From: Marivirga atlantica
GTDB lineage: Bacteria; Bacteroidota; Bacteroidia; Cytophagales; Cyclobacteriaceae
Assembly (NCBI RefSeq): GCF_016734805.1
Contig: NZ_JAERQG010000003.1
Location: forward strand, 1 to 64,000
Direction: 5' to 3'
DNA: 64,000 bases
The notes below the pieces were generated by a model. That model was not told the DNA's origin, did not search any database, and saw only the letters and a program-made list of their open reading frames with translations. The first letter of the stretch is position 1. The number at the start of each line of letters is the position of its first letter. The translations under genes and the position numbers were made by a program. Positions 49,272 to 58,371 of the stretch are shown in pieces.

Positions 49272-50204
49272 CTATAAGCTTATTACAATTTTACCTTGTG
49301 TGTGGCCTGTATCTATTTGATCAAAAGCTTCATTAACCTCTTCTAGCTTGTAGTTTTTTTGCACTGGTATCTTAATATTACCAGCCTCAATGATTTCGCG
49401 CATATGATCCAATTCTCTTGAATTTGGCTCTACAAACACAAAAGTGAAGTTGGTAGACTCTTCAAGCGTATCACCCTGTCTAGCTATAGAGACTATACGA
49501 CCATTCTCTTTTAAACACTTTTCACCAATCTTCGTGCTATCACCTCCAACTGCATCAAAAACCATATCAACGCCTGTTGAGCTTATTTCTTTTAGGGCCT
49601 CTTCTACTCTATTATCTTTATAATCAATACAGTAATCGGCTCCTAGTTCAGTCAAATAATCATGATTCTTTTTACTTGCCACGGCAATAACCTTGCTGCC
49701 ATGATACTTAGCTAATTGTACAGCAAAAGTACCTACACCTCCAGATGCTCCTAAGATTAAAATAGCTTCATCGGCCTTCAATTTACCCGCATCAAATAAT
49801 GATTGATAAGCCGTTAAACCTGCCAACGGCACACCTGAGGCTTCTTCAAAACTGATATTTACGGGCTTTTTTGATAAATAACTTTCTGGAAGTGCTATAT
49901 ACTCAGCAAATGTTCCAGCATGTAATAAGGGTCTTCTGGCGTAGGCATAAACTTCTTCTCCTACTCTAAATCTTCTGGCACTGTGCCCATTTTCTTCTAC
50001 AACGCCAGCCATATCCCAACCTAATACTATAGGAAATTCAGAAGGCATTCTGTCCTTCATATAACCTAATGATAGTTTCTGATCAACAGGGTTTATGCCA
50101 CTTGCCTTTATTTTAACCAAAACTTCGCCCTCCTTGGGGCTTGGCTTTTCTCTTTCTTCAATGATTAATTTTTCTCCGTATTCTTTTAATACTGCTGCCC
50201 GCAT
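49272..50204 (-). CDS. NADP-dependent quinone oxidoreductase-like protein (zinc-free MDR)
   Basis: A 310-residue medium-chain dehydrogenase/reductase. The N-terminal GroES-like domain begins MRAAVLKEYGEKLIIEE and includes GINPVDQKLSLGYM and GWDMAGVVEENG. The Rossmann domain has the nucleotide-binding ILGASGGVGTFAVQLAK. The zinc-ligand cysteines of true alcohol dehydrogenases are missing, so it is in the quinone-reductase subfamily. It would reduce quinones or enones with NADPH in the cytoplasm. It appears to be monocistronic, with an inverted-repeat terminator at 49217. Confidence 0.9.
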   Translation of the reverse strand: MRAAVLKEYGEKLIIEEREKPSPKEGEVLVKIKASGINPVDQKLSLGYMKDRMPSEFPIVLGWDMAGVVEENGHSARRFRVGEEVYAYARRPLLHAGTFAEYIALPESYLSKKPVNISFEEASGVPLAGLTAYQSLFDAGKLKADEAILILGASGGVGTFAVQLAKYHGSKVIAVASKKNHDYLTELGADYCIDYKDNRVEEALKEISSTGVDMVFDAVGGDSTKIGEKCLKENGRIVSIARQGDTLEESTNFTFVFVEPNSRELDHMREIIEAGNIKIPVQKNYKLEEVNEAFDQIDTGHTQGKIVISL

Positions 50205-50281
50205 GTCCTTTTTCTATTTAATATGAAAGTTTAATAAGACAACAGAGAGCAGAAACCAGTGTTCAGAAAAATTACAAGACC

Positions 50282-51223
50282 TTAATAATAAAAATCATTG
50301 CGTTCTTCATCAATCTCAATATTAAGCTCGGTGGAGGCTCCTAATATGCCATAGCCACCCTTTACATTAGAATATACCTGACTTGGTTCTACAAATGCTT
50401 CAGGATAACGATTGTTTTCCAGGCTTAATAAGTATTTATATAAAGCCTCACTGAATTGATAAAAGACTACAGATGAGCCACTTTTGGTATATGAATATTC
50501 GTCTTCATACTCGTAGTAACGGAGGTCATTGTATGATCTAAAGACATTGCTATAACTTTCGCCATTAAAAAGGTCATCTCGGATACCTATCATCGAATTA
50601 TAGTTATAGTAAATCTCATCAACAGTTGGGTCCGCGCTTTCTAAACCTCCGTAGGTATAACTATTGTAAACGGTATCCTCCCCATACTCTTTATCATAAT
50701 AAAGATCGTAAGATGAAACAGCTAAACCATAATAATCTTCAGAAGTCTTTTCATCCTTAAATTGTAATGAAATCTCACTTTCCGAATAAGTACCATAACC
50801 ATCATTCACTTGCTTGGTTCTGTGTTCAATGGTTATTTCATCAGGATTTAACATTAATGGAACAGTTACTGATGCCTCTAAATCCGGATAAGAAGGATAC
50901 TCAACAGTAATTTCATACTTATAACCAGGCTTTATAGTTAAACCATCTAAAGTATAGTAAGATTGCTCGTTTCTTGTCATTAGGCCAACTAACTGATCAT
51001 TTTCATAAAGATTGACCACTGCCGTATTAATTTGTCTTATTTCACCCTTTTGAAGAATTGGTTTACTGGCAAACACACTTACTTTAGGGGTTTCACCAGC
51101 TTTGAGCCAGCCATTTAATACGAGTACGCTTTCCTGCTCATCAACATCAATTGTAACATCTTTAAAACAGGATGTTACCAATAACATTAAGCCAACCAGA
51201 TAAAAAATATTTTTAGTTTGCAT
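50282..51223 (-). CDS. DUF4249 family lipoprotein
   Basis: A 313-residue lipoprotein (signal LMLLVTSC, lipidated Cys about 19). The DUF4249 start pattern is clear (DVTIDVDEQESVLVLNGWLKAGETPKVSVFASKPI), followed by a beta-rich domain with many Tyr residues. These proteins are nearly always encoded next to a TonB-dependent receptor and probably sit on the outer membrane as its partner. Here it overlaps the receptor gene by 11 bp, which implies translational coupling. Ligand unknown. Confidence 0.9.
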   Translation of the reverse strand: MQTKNIFYLVGLMLLVTSCFKDVTIDVDEQESVLVLNGWLKAGETPKVSVFASKPILQKGEIRQINTAVVNLYENDQLVGLMTRNEQSYYTLDGLTIKPGYKYEITVEYPSYPDLEASVTVPLMLNPDEITIEHRTKQVNDGYGTYSESEISLQFKDEKTSEDYYGLAVSSYDLYYDKEYGEDTVYNSYTYGGLESADPTVDEIYYNYNSMIGIRDDLFNGESYSNVFRSYNDLRYYEYEDEYSYTKSGSSVVFYQFSEALYKYLLSLENNRYPEAFVEPSQVYSNVKGGYGILGASTELNIEIDEERNDFYY

Positions 51224-53576
51224 TAGGTCTTACTTTAAAACTATAACTAATTGAAGGGATAAATTGGAAAATGCTTAACTGCTCAAAACCAGTTGAACCA
51301 TCATCTTTCGTGTAGGTCTGTATAAAAAATGGGTTCTGTCTATTATAAGCATTATATACGCCCAAACTCCAGATTCTTTCACCCCATTTTTTCTCTTTGT
51401 GCCAACTGAAACCTATATCTGCTCTATGGTAAGCAGGCATGCGGTAAGCATTTCTATCGCTATACTGATAGACTTCTTCATAATAACCATAGTTATCATA
51501 CCCTTCTGGACTCAGTTGGGGATATATTGCTGTAGGGATAGTGATGGCATTTCCGGTACCGTATACCCAGGTGGTATTCATTTCAAATTTATCACTGAAT
51601 TTAAAATTCAACACAACACTTAAATCATGTCTTCTGTCATATTTGTAAGGATATATTTTACCAAAGTTTAATTCATCAAATTGTCTGTTATTCCATGAAA
51701 GCGTGTAACCTACCCAGCCGGTAACTTTACCAGTGTTTTTTCGTGCCAAGAATTCTGCTCCATAAGCCCAACCTCTACCTGAGGTAACCTTTGATTCCCA
51801 GTCGTTTGATACCTCCAGAAAGTTAGCTCCTTCACGATACTCAATCAGGTTATCCATGGTTTTGTAGTATGCTTCTGAGCTTAATTCATACTTATCATCT
51901 TGAAGCGATTTATGTATACCAACAGCAACTTGCCGACTACGCTGTGGCTTAATGTTATCAGTTGCCGGCACCCATAAATCAGTTGGCAAACCAATGCCGG
52001 AATTAGTCAACAAATGCAAGAACTGAGACATTTCGGCATAACTGGCCTTCACTGAAAGACTCTGATTAAATAAATACCTCGCGCTTAACCGTGGCTGAAG
52101 AGAAGTGTAAAGCTTTTTATTCACATAAAAGGCTGATGCATTGAGGCCTACATTAAGTTTAATCTTATCATTTAACGTGTAATCGTCTTCAACAAAGAAC
52201 ATATACTCATTTCCATAAACGGGTTTTACATCGGGCAAATCAGCTTCTTCATAAAGTCCTTCATCTACATTAAAGGCCTCTGGTTGAAAAATATGGTAAA
52301 TATATTGTGTTCCGAATTTGATGGCATGTCTATTATTAGGGAAGTAATCAAAATCTGCCCGAATAGAATAATCCCTTATACCTGAATTATAGGCTGCATA
52401 GAAATCATACTCGTAGGTTGTATCAGTTTCTACAGTTCTACTATATGAATCATTAAAAATATTGAAACCGTATTTGCTAAAAGTTGCAGTCGTATTTAGA
52501 AACAGCTTGTTATTGATTAAATGATTCCATCTTGCTGCGGTAGTAACATTACCCCAATATATACCTGATTCATCTTCCCAATAATCATTACCTGAAACAT
52601 CTCTACCACTTTTATCTAAAGCATAGAATTTGTCCGTTCCGGTATAAGCACTAACATATACCCTATCTTTATCGCTGATGATATAATTCGCTTTTCCATT
52701 AAAGTCATAAAAGAAATAACCCAGATCAACATCAGAATCAGTACTCATTTTAATGAGTGGTCTGGCTAACAAATCGATATAAGTCCTTCTACCAGAAAGT
52801 ATGATGGAGGCTTTATCTTTTATGATGGGTCCTTCAACCGAAAGCTTAGAAGAAATAAGTCCGATACCTCCATCTGCCTGCCAATTATTCATATTACCTT
52901 CTTTCATGTTGATGTCAATCACGGAAGAAAGTCTGCCTCCATATCTAGCCGGAAAGCCTCCTTTGATTACTTCAACATTGTTAATAGCATCGGCATTGAA
53001 TACAGAGAAAAAACCGAATAAATGAGAGGCATTATAAACGGGAACTCCATCCATCAGAATCAGATTCTGATCAGGTCCTCCACCGCGTACATAAATACCA
53101 CTGCTTCCTTCACTACCTGATTGCACACCGGGCATCAACTGAATAGCCTTCAGCACATCTACCTCACCTAAAAGTGCAGGAATATTTTTAATCTCCTGAG
53201 ACTTAATGGTCATTGAACTCATCTTAGTAAGCTCAACACCTGGTCTGGTTCCTTTTACGGTAACCTCTTCCAACTCATCGGCCATTGAAAGCCTAAAATT
53301 TAAAGTGCTGTCAGCGTTTAGTTTTAAAAAGGCCTTTTCAGTTTTATAACCTACATAAGAGACCTGAACAGTAGCGGTGTCACCCTTTAAGCTTAGACTA
53401 TAATACCCGAATTGATTAGTGGTGGTGCCATGCTGAGCGGATGGTTGCCAGATATTAGCGCCAATAAGAGCCTCACCAGATTTGGCATCTCTCACATAAC
53501 CATTAAGTTGATGTTGAGCTTTAACTTGCCAAAATAGTAGTAGTAAAAGGGTCACTAGCCCTATTCTTTTTGTCAT
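51213..53576 (-). CDS. TonB-dependent receptor with carboxypeptidase-like N-domain
   Basis: A 787-residue outer-membrane receptor. A signal peptide (LLLLFWQVKAQ) is followed by a carboxypeptidase regulatory-like domain (LNGYVRDAKSGEALIGANIW), and a plug domain (LGEVDVLKAIQLMPGVQSGSEGSSGIYVRGGGPDQNLILMDGVPVYN). A beta-barrel rich in Tyr and Trp follows. Together with the DUF4249 lipoprotein it forms a two-gene transport unit, different from the SusCD pair. The substrate cannot be inferred from sequence. A TAnnTTTG box lies upstream at 53672-53679. Confidence 0.93.
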   Translation of the reverse strand: MTKRIGLVTLLLLLFWQVKAQHQLNGYVRDAKSGEALIGANIWQPSAQHGTTTNQFGYYSLSLKGDTATVQVSYVGYKTEKAFLKLNADSTLNFRLSMADELEEVTVKGTRPGVELTKMSSMTIKSQEIKNIPALLGEVDVLKAIQLMPGVQSGSEGSSGIYVRGGGPDQNLILMDGVPVYNASHLFGFFSVFNADAINNVEVIKGGFPARYGGRLSSVIDINMKEGNMNNWQADGGIGLISSKLSVEGPIIKDKASIILSGRRTYIDLLARPLIKMSTDSDVDLGYFFYDFNGKANYIISDKDRVYVSAYTGTDKFYALDKSGRDVSGNDYWEDESGIYWGNVTTAARWNHLINNKLFLNTTATFSKYGFNIFNDSYSRTVETDTTYEYDFYAAYNSGIRDYSIRADFDYFPNNRHAIKFGTQYIYHIFQPEAFNVDEGLYEEADLPDVKPVYGNEYMFFVEDDYTLNDKIKLNVGLNASAFYVNKKLYTSLQPRLSARYLFNQSLSVKASYAEMSQFLHLLTNSGIGLPTDLWVPATDNIKPQRSRQVAVGIHKSLQDDKYELSSEAYYKTMDNLIEYREGANFLEVSNDWESKVTSGRGWAYGAEFLARKNTGKVTGWVGYTLSWNNRQFDELNFGKIYPYKYDRRHDLSVVLNFKFSDKFEMNTTWVYGTGNAITIPTAIYPQLSPEGYDNYGYYEEVYQYSDRNAYRMPAYHRADIGFSWHKEKKWGERIWSLGVYNAYNRQNPFFIQTYTKDDGSTGFEQLSIFQFIPSISYSFKVRPNAN

Positions 53577-53671
53577 GGTTCGAAATGGTAGTTTTTAAGA
53601 TTGATTTTTTTAAGTTATTTCTTAGACCCAGAACTATTTAATAAGGTTGGAAGCCTATAAAAAACAATCTA

Positions 53672-53679
53672 CAAACGTA
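53672..53679 (-). promoter_or_regulatory. -7 promoter box upstream of the TonB receptor
   Basis: TACGTTTG on the minus strand matches TAnnTTTG, about 96 nt before the start codon. No TTG lies at the expected -33 spacing, so this is a partial match. Confidence 0.35.
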
Positions 53680-53769
53680 ACTAAATAATTTAAATTGAGT
53701 AGCTCTTAACTTTTTTGACTAAAAAATATTTAGGTTTTATTATCAGTAAATAATCGTGAAATTTGCCAG

Positions 53770-55140
53770 ATGAAAAATCCCGTTTCAGACACAATTGTTG
53801 CCCTTTCTACTGCGCCAGGCGTTGGTGCTATAGCCGTCATCAGACTTTCAGGAGATGATGCTATTAATTTGGTTAATTCCGTTTTCCATGGAAAAAACCT
53901 ACTATCGCAACAAAGTCATACAGCGCATTTTGGTACAATTAGAGATGGCTCTAAAATTTTAGATGAAGTATTGGCTACCGTATTTATAGCTCCTCACTCC
54001 TTTACTAAAGAAAATGTTGTGGAAGTAAGCTGCCACGGTTCACCATTTATAGTACAACAGCTGATTAAACTTTTTTTAAGAAGAGGTGCTCGCCTGGCCA
54101 AAGCAGGAGAATTTACACAGCGTGCCTTCCTGAATGGGAAATTTGATTTAGCACAAGCCGAAGCAGTTGCCGACTTAATTAATGCCGATACAGAAGCCGC
54201 CCATAAAGCAGCTATGAACCAGATGCGAGGCGGTTTCTCAGAGCAAATTAAACAGCTAAGACAAGAACTTATTCATTTCGCTTCTATGATTGAGCTGGAG
54301 CTGGATTTTGGTGAGGAAGATGTTGAGTTTGCTGATAGAAGTGACCTGAAGAATTTAGTTGACAAACTATTATCCGTCATAAAAATATTGGCCAATAGTT
54401 TTGATTTGGGTAATGTGATTAAAAATGGTGTGCCTACCGTAATAGCTGGAAAGCCTAATGCCGGTAAATCTACTCTATTAAATGCCTTACTGAATGAGGA
54501 AAAAGCCATTGTATCCGATGTAGCAGGCACAACGCGCGACTTTATTGAAGATGAGATTAATCTTGAAGGCGTAGTTTTCAGATTTATTGATACCGCAGGT
54601 TTACGTGATACTGAAGATAAAGTAGAAGCAATTGGCGTGGAGCGTACCAGGGAAAAGATGAAACAAGCCTCACTCATCATTTATATGTTCGATTTGAAGA
54701 ATGACAATATTGTTGAGGTTAACAGAGAAATCAATATGCTCGAGAACCTTGGCATTCCATTCATCAAGGTAGGCAATAAAGTGGATGAGGTACAAGCTGA
54801 GCTTTATGAAGCCATGAAAAAGGATGATACTACCCTATTTATTTCAGCTGTTAATAAAGAAAACCTTGAGCTACTTAAAGAGAAGCTGGTAGAAACTGTA
54901 AATCTTGACAACTTCAAAACAGGTGATACAGTTGTAACCAACATAAGACATTACGACAACCTGATACAAACGCAAAATGCGTTACAAGCGGTAATGGAAG
55001 GACTCAATAGCGATGTTACCGGAGACTTCCTAGCAATGGACATCAGACAAGCTTTACATTACCTGGGTGAGATTACTGGTGAGATCACTACAGATGACCT
55101 TTTAGCCAATATCTTTAGTAAGTTTTGTATCGGAAAGTAA
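53770..55140 (+). CDS. mnmE: tRNA modification GTPase MnmE
   Basis: MnmE, with MnmG, makes the 5-carboxymethylaminomethyl modification on U34 of several tRNAs. The 456-residue length is normal. The N-terminal folate-binding domain (1-120) begins DTIVALSTAPGVGAIAVIRLSG. The G domain shows GKPNAGKSTLLNALL (P-loop), DTAGLRDTEDKVEAIGVERT and GNKVDE. The C-terminal helix ends in the invariant FCIGK, with the catalytic Cys. The last 18 bp coincide with the position used as attachment site by some integrative elements, and mobile genes begin right after. Confidence 0.97.
   Translation: MKNPVSDTIVALSTAPGVGAIAVIRLSGDDAINLVNSVFHGKNLLSQQSHTAHFGTIRDGSKILDEVLATVFIAPHSFTKENVVEVSCHGSPFIVQQLIKLFLRRGARLAKAGEFTQRAFLNGKFDLAQAEAVADLINADTEAAHKAAMNQMRGGFSEQIKQLRQELIHFASMIELELDFGEEDVEFADRSDLKNLVDKLLSVIKILANSFDLGNVIKNGVPTVIAGKPNAGKSTLLNALLNEEKAIVSDVAGTTRDFIEDEINLEGVVFRFIDTAGLRDTEDKVEAIGVERTREKMKQASLIIYMFDLKNDNIVEVNREINMLENLGIPFIKVGNKVDEVQAELYEAMKKDDTTLFISAVNKENLELLKEKLVETVNLDNFKTGDTVVTNIRHYDNLIQTQNALQAVMEGLNSDVTGDFLAMDIRQALHYLGEITGEITTDDLLANIFSKFCIGK
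55123..55140 (+). other. Candidate attachment site (attL) in the last codons of mnmE
   Basis: TTTTGTATCGGAAAGTAA encodes FCIGK-stop. The homologous 18 bp (TTCTGTATTGGTAAGTAA in enterobacteria) is the attB core of SGI1-type islands. A tyrosine recombinase gene lies 0.6 kb downstream and all following genes are accessory. The matching attR copy would lie beyond the window. Confidence 0.55.
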
Positions 55141-55209
55141 TTACTTTTCGAATAGTACGCTAAACCCTTCTTTTACTTGCTATTAGACTGTTTTTACTTC
55201 CTTTACTTG

Positions 55210-55240
55210 TTGCTAATTTTCCTATTTTTTCCTATCTTTC
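55210..55240 (+). promoter_or_regulatory. Probable promoter of the recombinase operon
   Basis: TTG (55210-55212), a 20-nt spacer and TATCTTTC (55233-55240), which matches TAnnTTTG at all but the last base. It is about 140 nt before the first element gene and inside the arms of a 9-bp inverted repeat (TGTTGCTAA 55208-55216, TTAGCAACA 55277-55285). Confidence 0.4.
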
Positions 55241-55311
55241 GTTTCTAATTTGTTGCTGAACAATCAATATTTGTTGTTAGCAACAGATTTTTAAGATAGA
55301 GGCGAGATAAT

Positions 55312-55357
55312 GTTACATACAGATACATCCTGATACAAAGGGATACACTCTGATACA
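55312..55357 (+). repeat. Phased GATACA hexamers, 10-bp period
   Basis: GATACA occurs at 55322, 55332, 55342 and 55352, and a one-mismatch copy GTTACA at 55312, each exactly 10 bp apart. All copies therefore face the same side of the helix. The array ends 25 bp before the first start codon of the element. Confidence 0.85.
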
Positions 55358-55382
55358 GAAACAAGCCCAAAAAGGAAACACC

Positions 55383-55736
55383 ATGAGCAGCAACATTCGA
55401 GTTCCCAAAATCTGTCAGCATTGCGGTACTGAGTTTATCGCCAAGACTACTGTGACCAAATTTTGTGGTGATAACTGTGCCAAGCGTGCCTACAAGAAAC
55501 GCAAGAGAGATCAGAAGGTACAGGAGATTGCCCCTACTGCGGTACAGAAACAGGAATACAATCAGGAACAAGTCAAAGACAAAGACTTTCTAAGTATTGC
55601 CGAAACCTGCAAACTACTTGGAGCAAGTAGAATGACTCTGTACCGTCAGATCAAGAACGGAAAAATTCAAGCTGCGAAAATTGGTAGCCGTACCATCATT
55701 AAGAGAGAAGAAATCGAAAAACTGTTTCAGGCATGA
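55383..55736 (+). CDS. Zn-ribbon + helix-turn-helix protein (excisionase-like)
   Basis: A 117-residue basic DNA-binding protein. The N-terminal segment has two Cys pairs (CQHCG near residue 11 and FCGDNC near 29) that suggest a zinc ribbon. The C-terminal half is a MerR/excisionase-type HTH ([47 protein letters not shown]). It is the first gene of the element and overlaps the recombinase gene by 4 bp, so it probably controls recombinase direction or expression. The phased GATACA array just upstream is its most obvious candidate binding site. Confidence 0.85.
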   Translation: MSSNIRVPKICQHCGTEFIAKTTVTKFCGDNCAKRAYKKRKRDQKVQEIAPTAVQKQEYNQEQVKDKDFLSIAETCKLLGASRMTLYRQIKNGKIQAAKIGSRTIIKREEIEKLFQA

Positions 55737-56827
55737 AAGTAACACTAAGAAAACGCAATCAAGGTGGCAAGACCAGTCTATACCTAGACTACTACCACAA
55801 AGGGAAAAGGAAAACCGAATACCTCAAATTATACCTTTCTCCCAATGCAAAGACCAAAGAGGAAAAGGAAGTCAACAAAAAGACCCTTCAATTAGCTGAG
55901 ACTATCAGAGCACAGCGACAAATCGAAATCCAAAACGGTGTTTATGGATTCAGAGATAATGAGAAATTGAAAGGCAGCTTCCTTGCATACATTGAGCTAC
56001 TGGCTAACCAGAGACAAGACAGTCCTGGCAATTACGGCAATTGGACAAGTATGCTGAAACATCTAAAGGCTTTCTGTTCCTATGAGGTTTCCTTCTCAGA
56101 TATTGACCGACAGTTTATTCAGGATTTCAAATACTACCTTGATAAGAAGGCTATTGCACATGGTGACCAGAAACTATCTCAAAATTCTAAGTACTCCTAC
56201 TTTAACAAGCTGCGAGCAGCTTTAAAGCAAGCAGTGAAAGACGGTATTCTACCTACCAACCCAAGTGAAGGGGTTGACGCCTTTAAACAAGGTGAACCTG
56301 AAAGAGAATTTCTGACTTTGGAGGAACTGCAAGCAGCAGCCAATACGGAATGTGAAATACCTCAGATGAAAACGGCATTCATATTTTCATGCCTTACAGG
56401 TCTGAGGTGGTCAGATATTAATAAGCTACTCTGGTCAGAGGTGCAGCACTCAAATGATAACGGGTATTACATCCGATTCAGACAAAAGAAAACCAAGGGA
56501 GCAGAAACCCTCCCTATTTCAGAACAAGCCTTTGGCTTGCTCGGTGAAAGGCAAGCTCCAGAAGAGCGAGTATTCAAAGGATTGAAATACTCTGCATGGC
56601 ATAACCTGAAATTGCAACAATGGATGATGAAAGCTGGTATCTCCAAAACCATCACTTTCCATTGTGCCCGTCATACCTATGCCACTTTGCAGCTTACGGC
56701 AGGAACTGATATTTACACAGTCTCAAAGCTCTTAGGCCATAAGGAATTGAAGACCACCCAAGTCTATGCCAAAATCATAGATGAAAAGAAACAGGAAGCA
56801 GCCAACAAAATCAAACTTGACCTATGA
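55733..56827 (+). CDS. Tyrosine recombinase / integrase
   Basis: A 364-residue phage-type integrase of the Bacteroidota kind. It has an arm-binding N-terminal domain ([30 protein letters not shown]), a SAM-like core-binding domain (about 85-185) and a catalytic domain. The catalytic residues are visible as Arg in [11 protein letters not shown], His-x-x-Arg in [11 protein letters not shown], His in [11 protein letters not shown] and Tyr in VYAKI. It would catalyse integration and excision of the element at the mnmE site. It overlaps both neighbours by 4 bp (ATGA), so it is translationally coupled to them. Confidence 0.95.
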   Translation: MKVTLRKRNQGGKTSLYLDYYHKGKRKTEYLKLYLSPNAKTKEEKEVNKKTLQLAETIRAQRQIEIQNGVYGFRDNEKLKGSFLAYIELLANQRQDSPGNYGNWTSMLKHLKAFCSYEVSFSDIDRQFIQDFKYYLDKKAIAHGDQKLSQNSKYSYFNKLRAALKQAVKDGILPTNPSEGVDAFKQGEPEREFLTLEELQAAANTECEIPQMKTAFIFSCLTGLRWSDINKLLWSEVQHSNDNGYYIRFRQKKTKGAETLPISEQAFGLLGERQAPEERVFKGLKYSAWHNLKLQQWMMKAGISKTITFHCARHTYATLQLTAGTDIYTVSKLLGHKELKTTQVYAKIIDEKKQEAANKIKLDL

Positions 56828-57840
56828 GCAATCAAACCAAATTACTTGACGACATCCTGTACCAAGAGCTTCGCCCTTGGTTAGGAAAAAACAGCCTTGA
56901 TCAAAAGTATGCTTCCAAACTCAGTAGCGTAAAGGAAGCCTCCACAGATTTTCAATTCAAATATGAAATCAGCTTTCACAGGCCATTCGATCACAAAACA
57001 AAGTACTATTCCAAACTAATATTGAATAATGTCAAATCAGAATGTGTCAGGCTTGTCGAGCTGATCAAGGAGGACAACAACGAAAACTTAATCAAGTATT
57101 GGCTTGAAGACACACTTAACAAGCGGATTAAAACACGTTTAAAAGACCTTGGAAAGCTCATTAAAGAAAAGGACTATGCACTGACGTACATAGATCCTAA
57201 AAAAACATCCTTTGAATTAGACCAAACTCACAAGGCAAACACATTCATCTTACAGCTTCTAAAGCTTGCATACATGCAGCTTTACTTAGAAATCCAAAAT
57301 GCTTTCAGCACTTGGATAGAAGATCAATTCATACTGGAGGACTTTTACAGCCAACTACTTTTAGAACCTGTCCCGGACAAACATTTCTTGAAACCAGTTC
57401 AAGTAATTGAAGTTGAATCCAAACCATTACCAGCAGCCAAAACGGAAACCGCAGCAACGGCAAATTCATTTCATTCATTTACCTACAAGCAGCTAAACAC
57501 CAACCCAGATAAATTGACCGATTTATGGGATAGCCTAAAGCTGAATCATTTCATTAGCAAATCCACAACCCTACTCAACTTCAAAAAGGTATTCTCAGGA
57601 GGTGAAATCAAAACACCTATAGAATGGACAGGAAATATCAGCGAGCTATTCTATTTCATTAAGCTGATATACTCAGAACATAAGTTGGTGGATGATCTAA
57701 AGCAAAAGCAATGGGAAGTGACTTGCCTATGCTTCGTTGATACTGATGGGAATTCCTTTGACAGGTCAAAGTTCAGGTCTTTAAAAAGACCGAACCTGAC
57801 AGGAGATAAAATAGAAAAGGCAGTTTCGCACCTGATATAG
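56824..57840 (+). CDS. Unknown element protein, possibly RteC/DUF6617-like
   Basis: A 338-residue cytoplasmic, mostly helical protein coupled to the integrase by a 4-bp overlap. The N-terminal half has long charged helices (KSECVRLVELIKEDNNENL, KRIKTRLKDLGKLIKEKDYAL). The C-terminal part (about residues 215-335) includes KIEWTGNISELFYFIKLIYSEHKLVDD in slightly varied form. This resembles the C-terminal region of RteC-like and DUF6617-like proteins in Bacteroides mobile elements, some of which control excision. The similarity is from memory of the pattern and should be treated as weak. Confidence 0.5.
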   Translation: MSNQTKLLDDILYQELRPWLGKNSLDQKYASKLSSVKEASTDFQFKYEISFHRPFDHKTKYYSKLILNNVKSECVRLVELIKEDNNENLIKYWLEDTLNKRIKTRLKDLGKLIKEKDYALTYIDPKKTSFELDQTHKANTFILQLLKLAYMQLYLEIQNAFSTWIEDQFILEDFYSQLLLEPVPDKHFLKPVQVIEVESKPLPAAKTETAATANSFHSFTYKQLNTNPDKLTDLWDSLKLNHFISKSTTLLNFKKVFSGGEIKTPIEWTGNISELFYFIKLIYSEHKLVDDLKQKQWEVTCLCFVDTDGNSFDRSKFRSLKRPNLTGDKIEKAVSHLI

Positions 57841-58071
57841 TCCACTCTGCACTATACTCCTTTTATCTTTTTTCTGTTTTTGTTTAGTCCTCTTTTACCT
57901 TAAAAGTGGACTATCAATTTTTACAGCCCACTCTGCACTCTGCACTCTACACTGCACCATGCTTTAGAGCCTCATAACGCCCCTTTTAGCCTCCTACTTT
58001 AGCATCGTATTCGACAATCGGATATGACTTTTGGCCAAGAGTCCATTCATTAATTCTTAATACGATTTAAG
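57841..58071. other. Noncoding gap with long inverted repeat and CTGCACT repeats
   Basis: ATAGTCCACT (57837-57846) pairs perfectly with AGTGGACTAT (57905-57914). CCACTCTGCACT occurs twice (57842-57853, 57928-57939), followed by further CTGCACT copies. It separates the recombinase operon from the replication operon and could be a terminator region, an origin or a transfer site. Confidence 0.5.
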
Positions 58072-58371
58072 ATGGACGAAATAATTGAACGTCTTGAAAA
58101 TCTCCAACGCCTAATTGAGAGCCAGGGGATTTACACGAAAGAAGTTTTAAACTTCAATGAGGCTTGCCAGTACTTGGAGCTTTCACAGTCACACTTATAC
58201 AAGTTGACAAGTGGAGGTAATATTCCACACTACAAGCCAAACGGAAAGAAGCTCTATTTCAAGAGAACGGAGTTAGAAAGCTGGTTGCTTCGCAACCGCA
58301 ATTCTACTCAGGAAGAAATAGACCGCAGAGCTGCGGATTACCTAATCAAAAAAGGGAGGGTAAAGCTATGA
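58072..58371 (+). CDS. Small helix-turn-helix protein (excisionase family)
   Basis: A 99-residue DNA-binding protein. A short N-terminal coiled segment (DEIIERLENLQRLIE) precedes an HTH_17-type domain (LNFNEACQYLELSQSHLYKLTSGGNIPHYKPNGKKLYFKRTELESWLL). Such proteins in Bacteroidota elements act as excisionases or regulators. It is the first gene of a tightly packed operon with a 4-bp overlap to the next gene. Confidence 0.88.
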   Translation: MDEIIERLENLQRLIESQGIYTKEVLNFNEACQYLELSQSHLYKLTSGGNIPHYKPNGKKLYFKRTELESWLLRNRNSTQEEIDRRAADYLIKKGRVKL

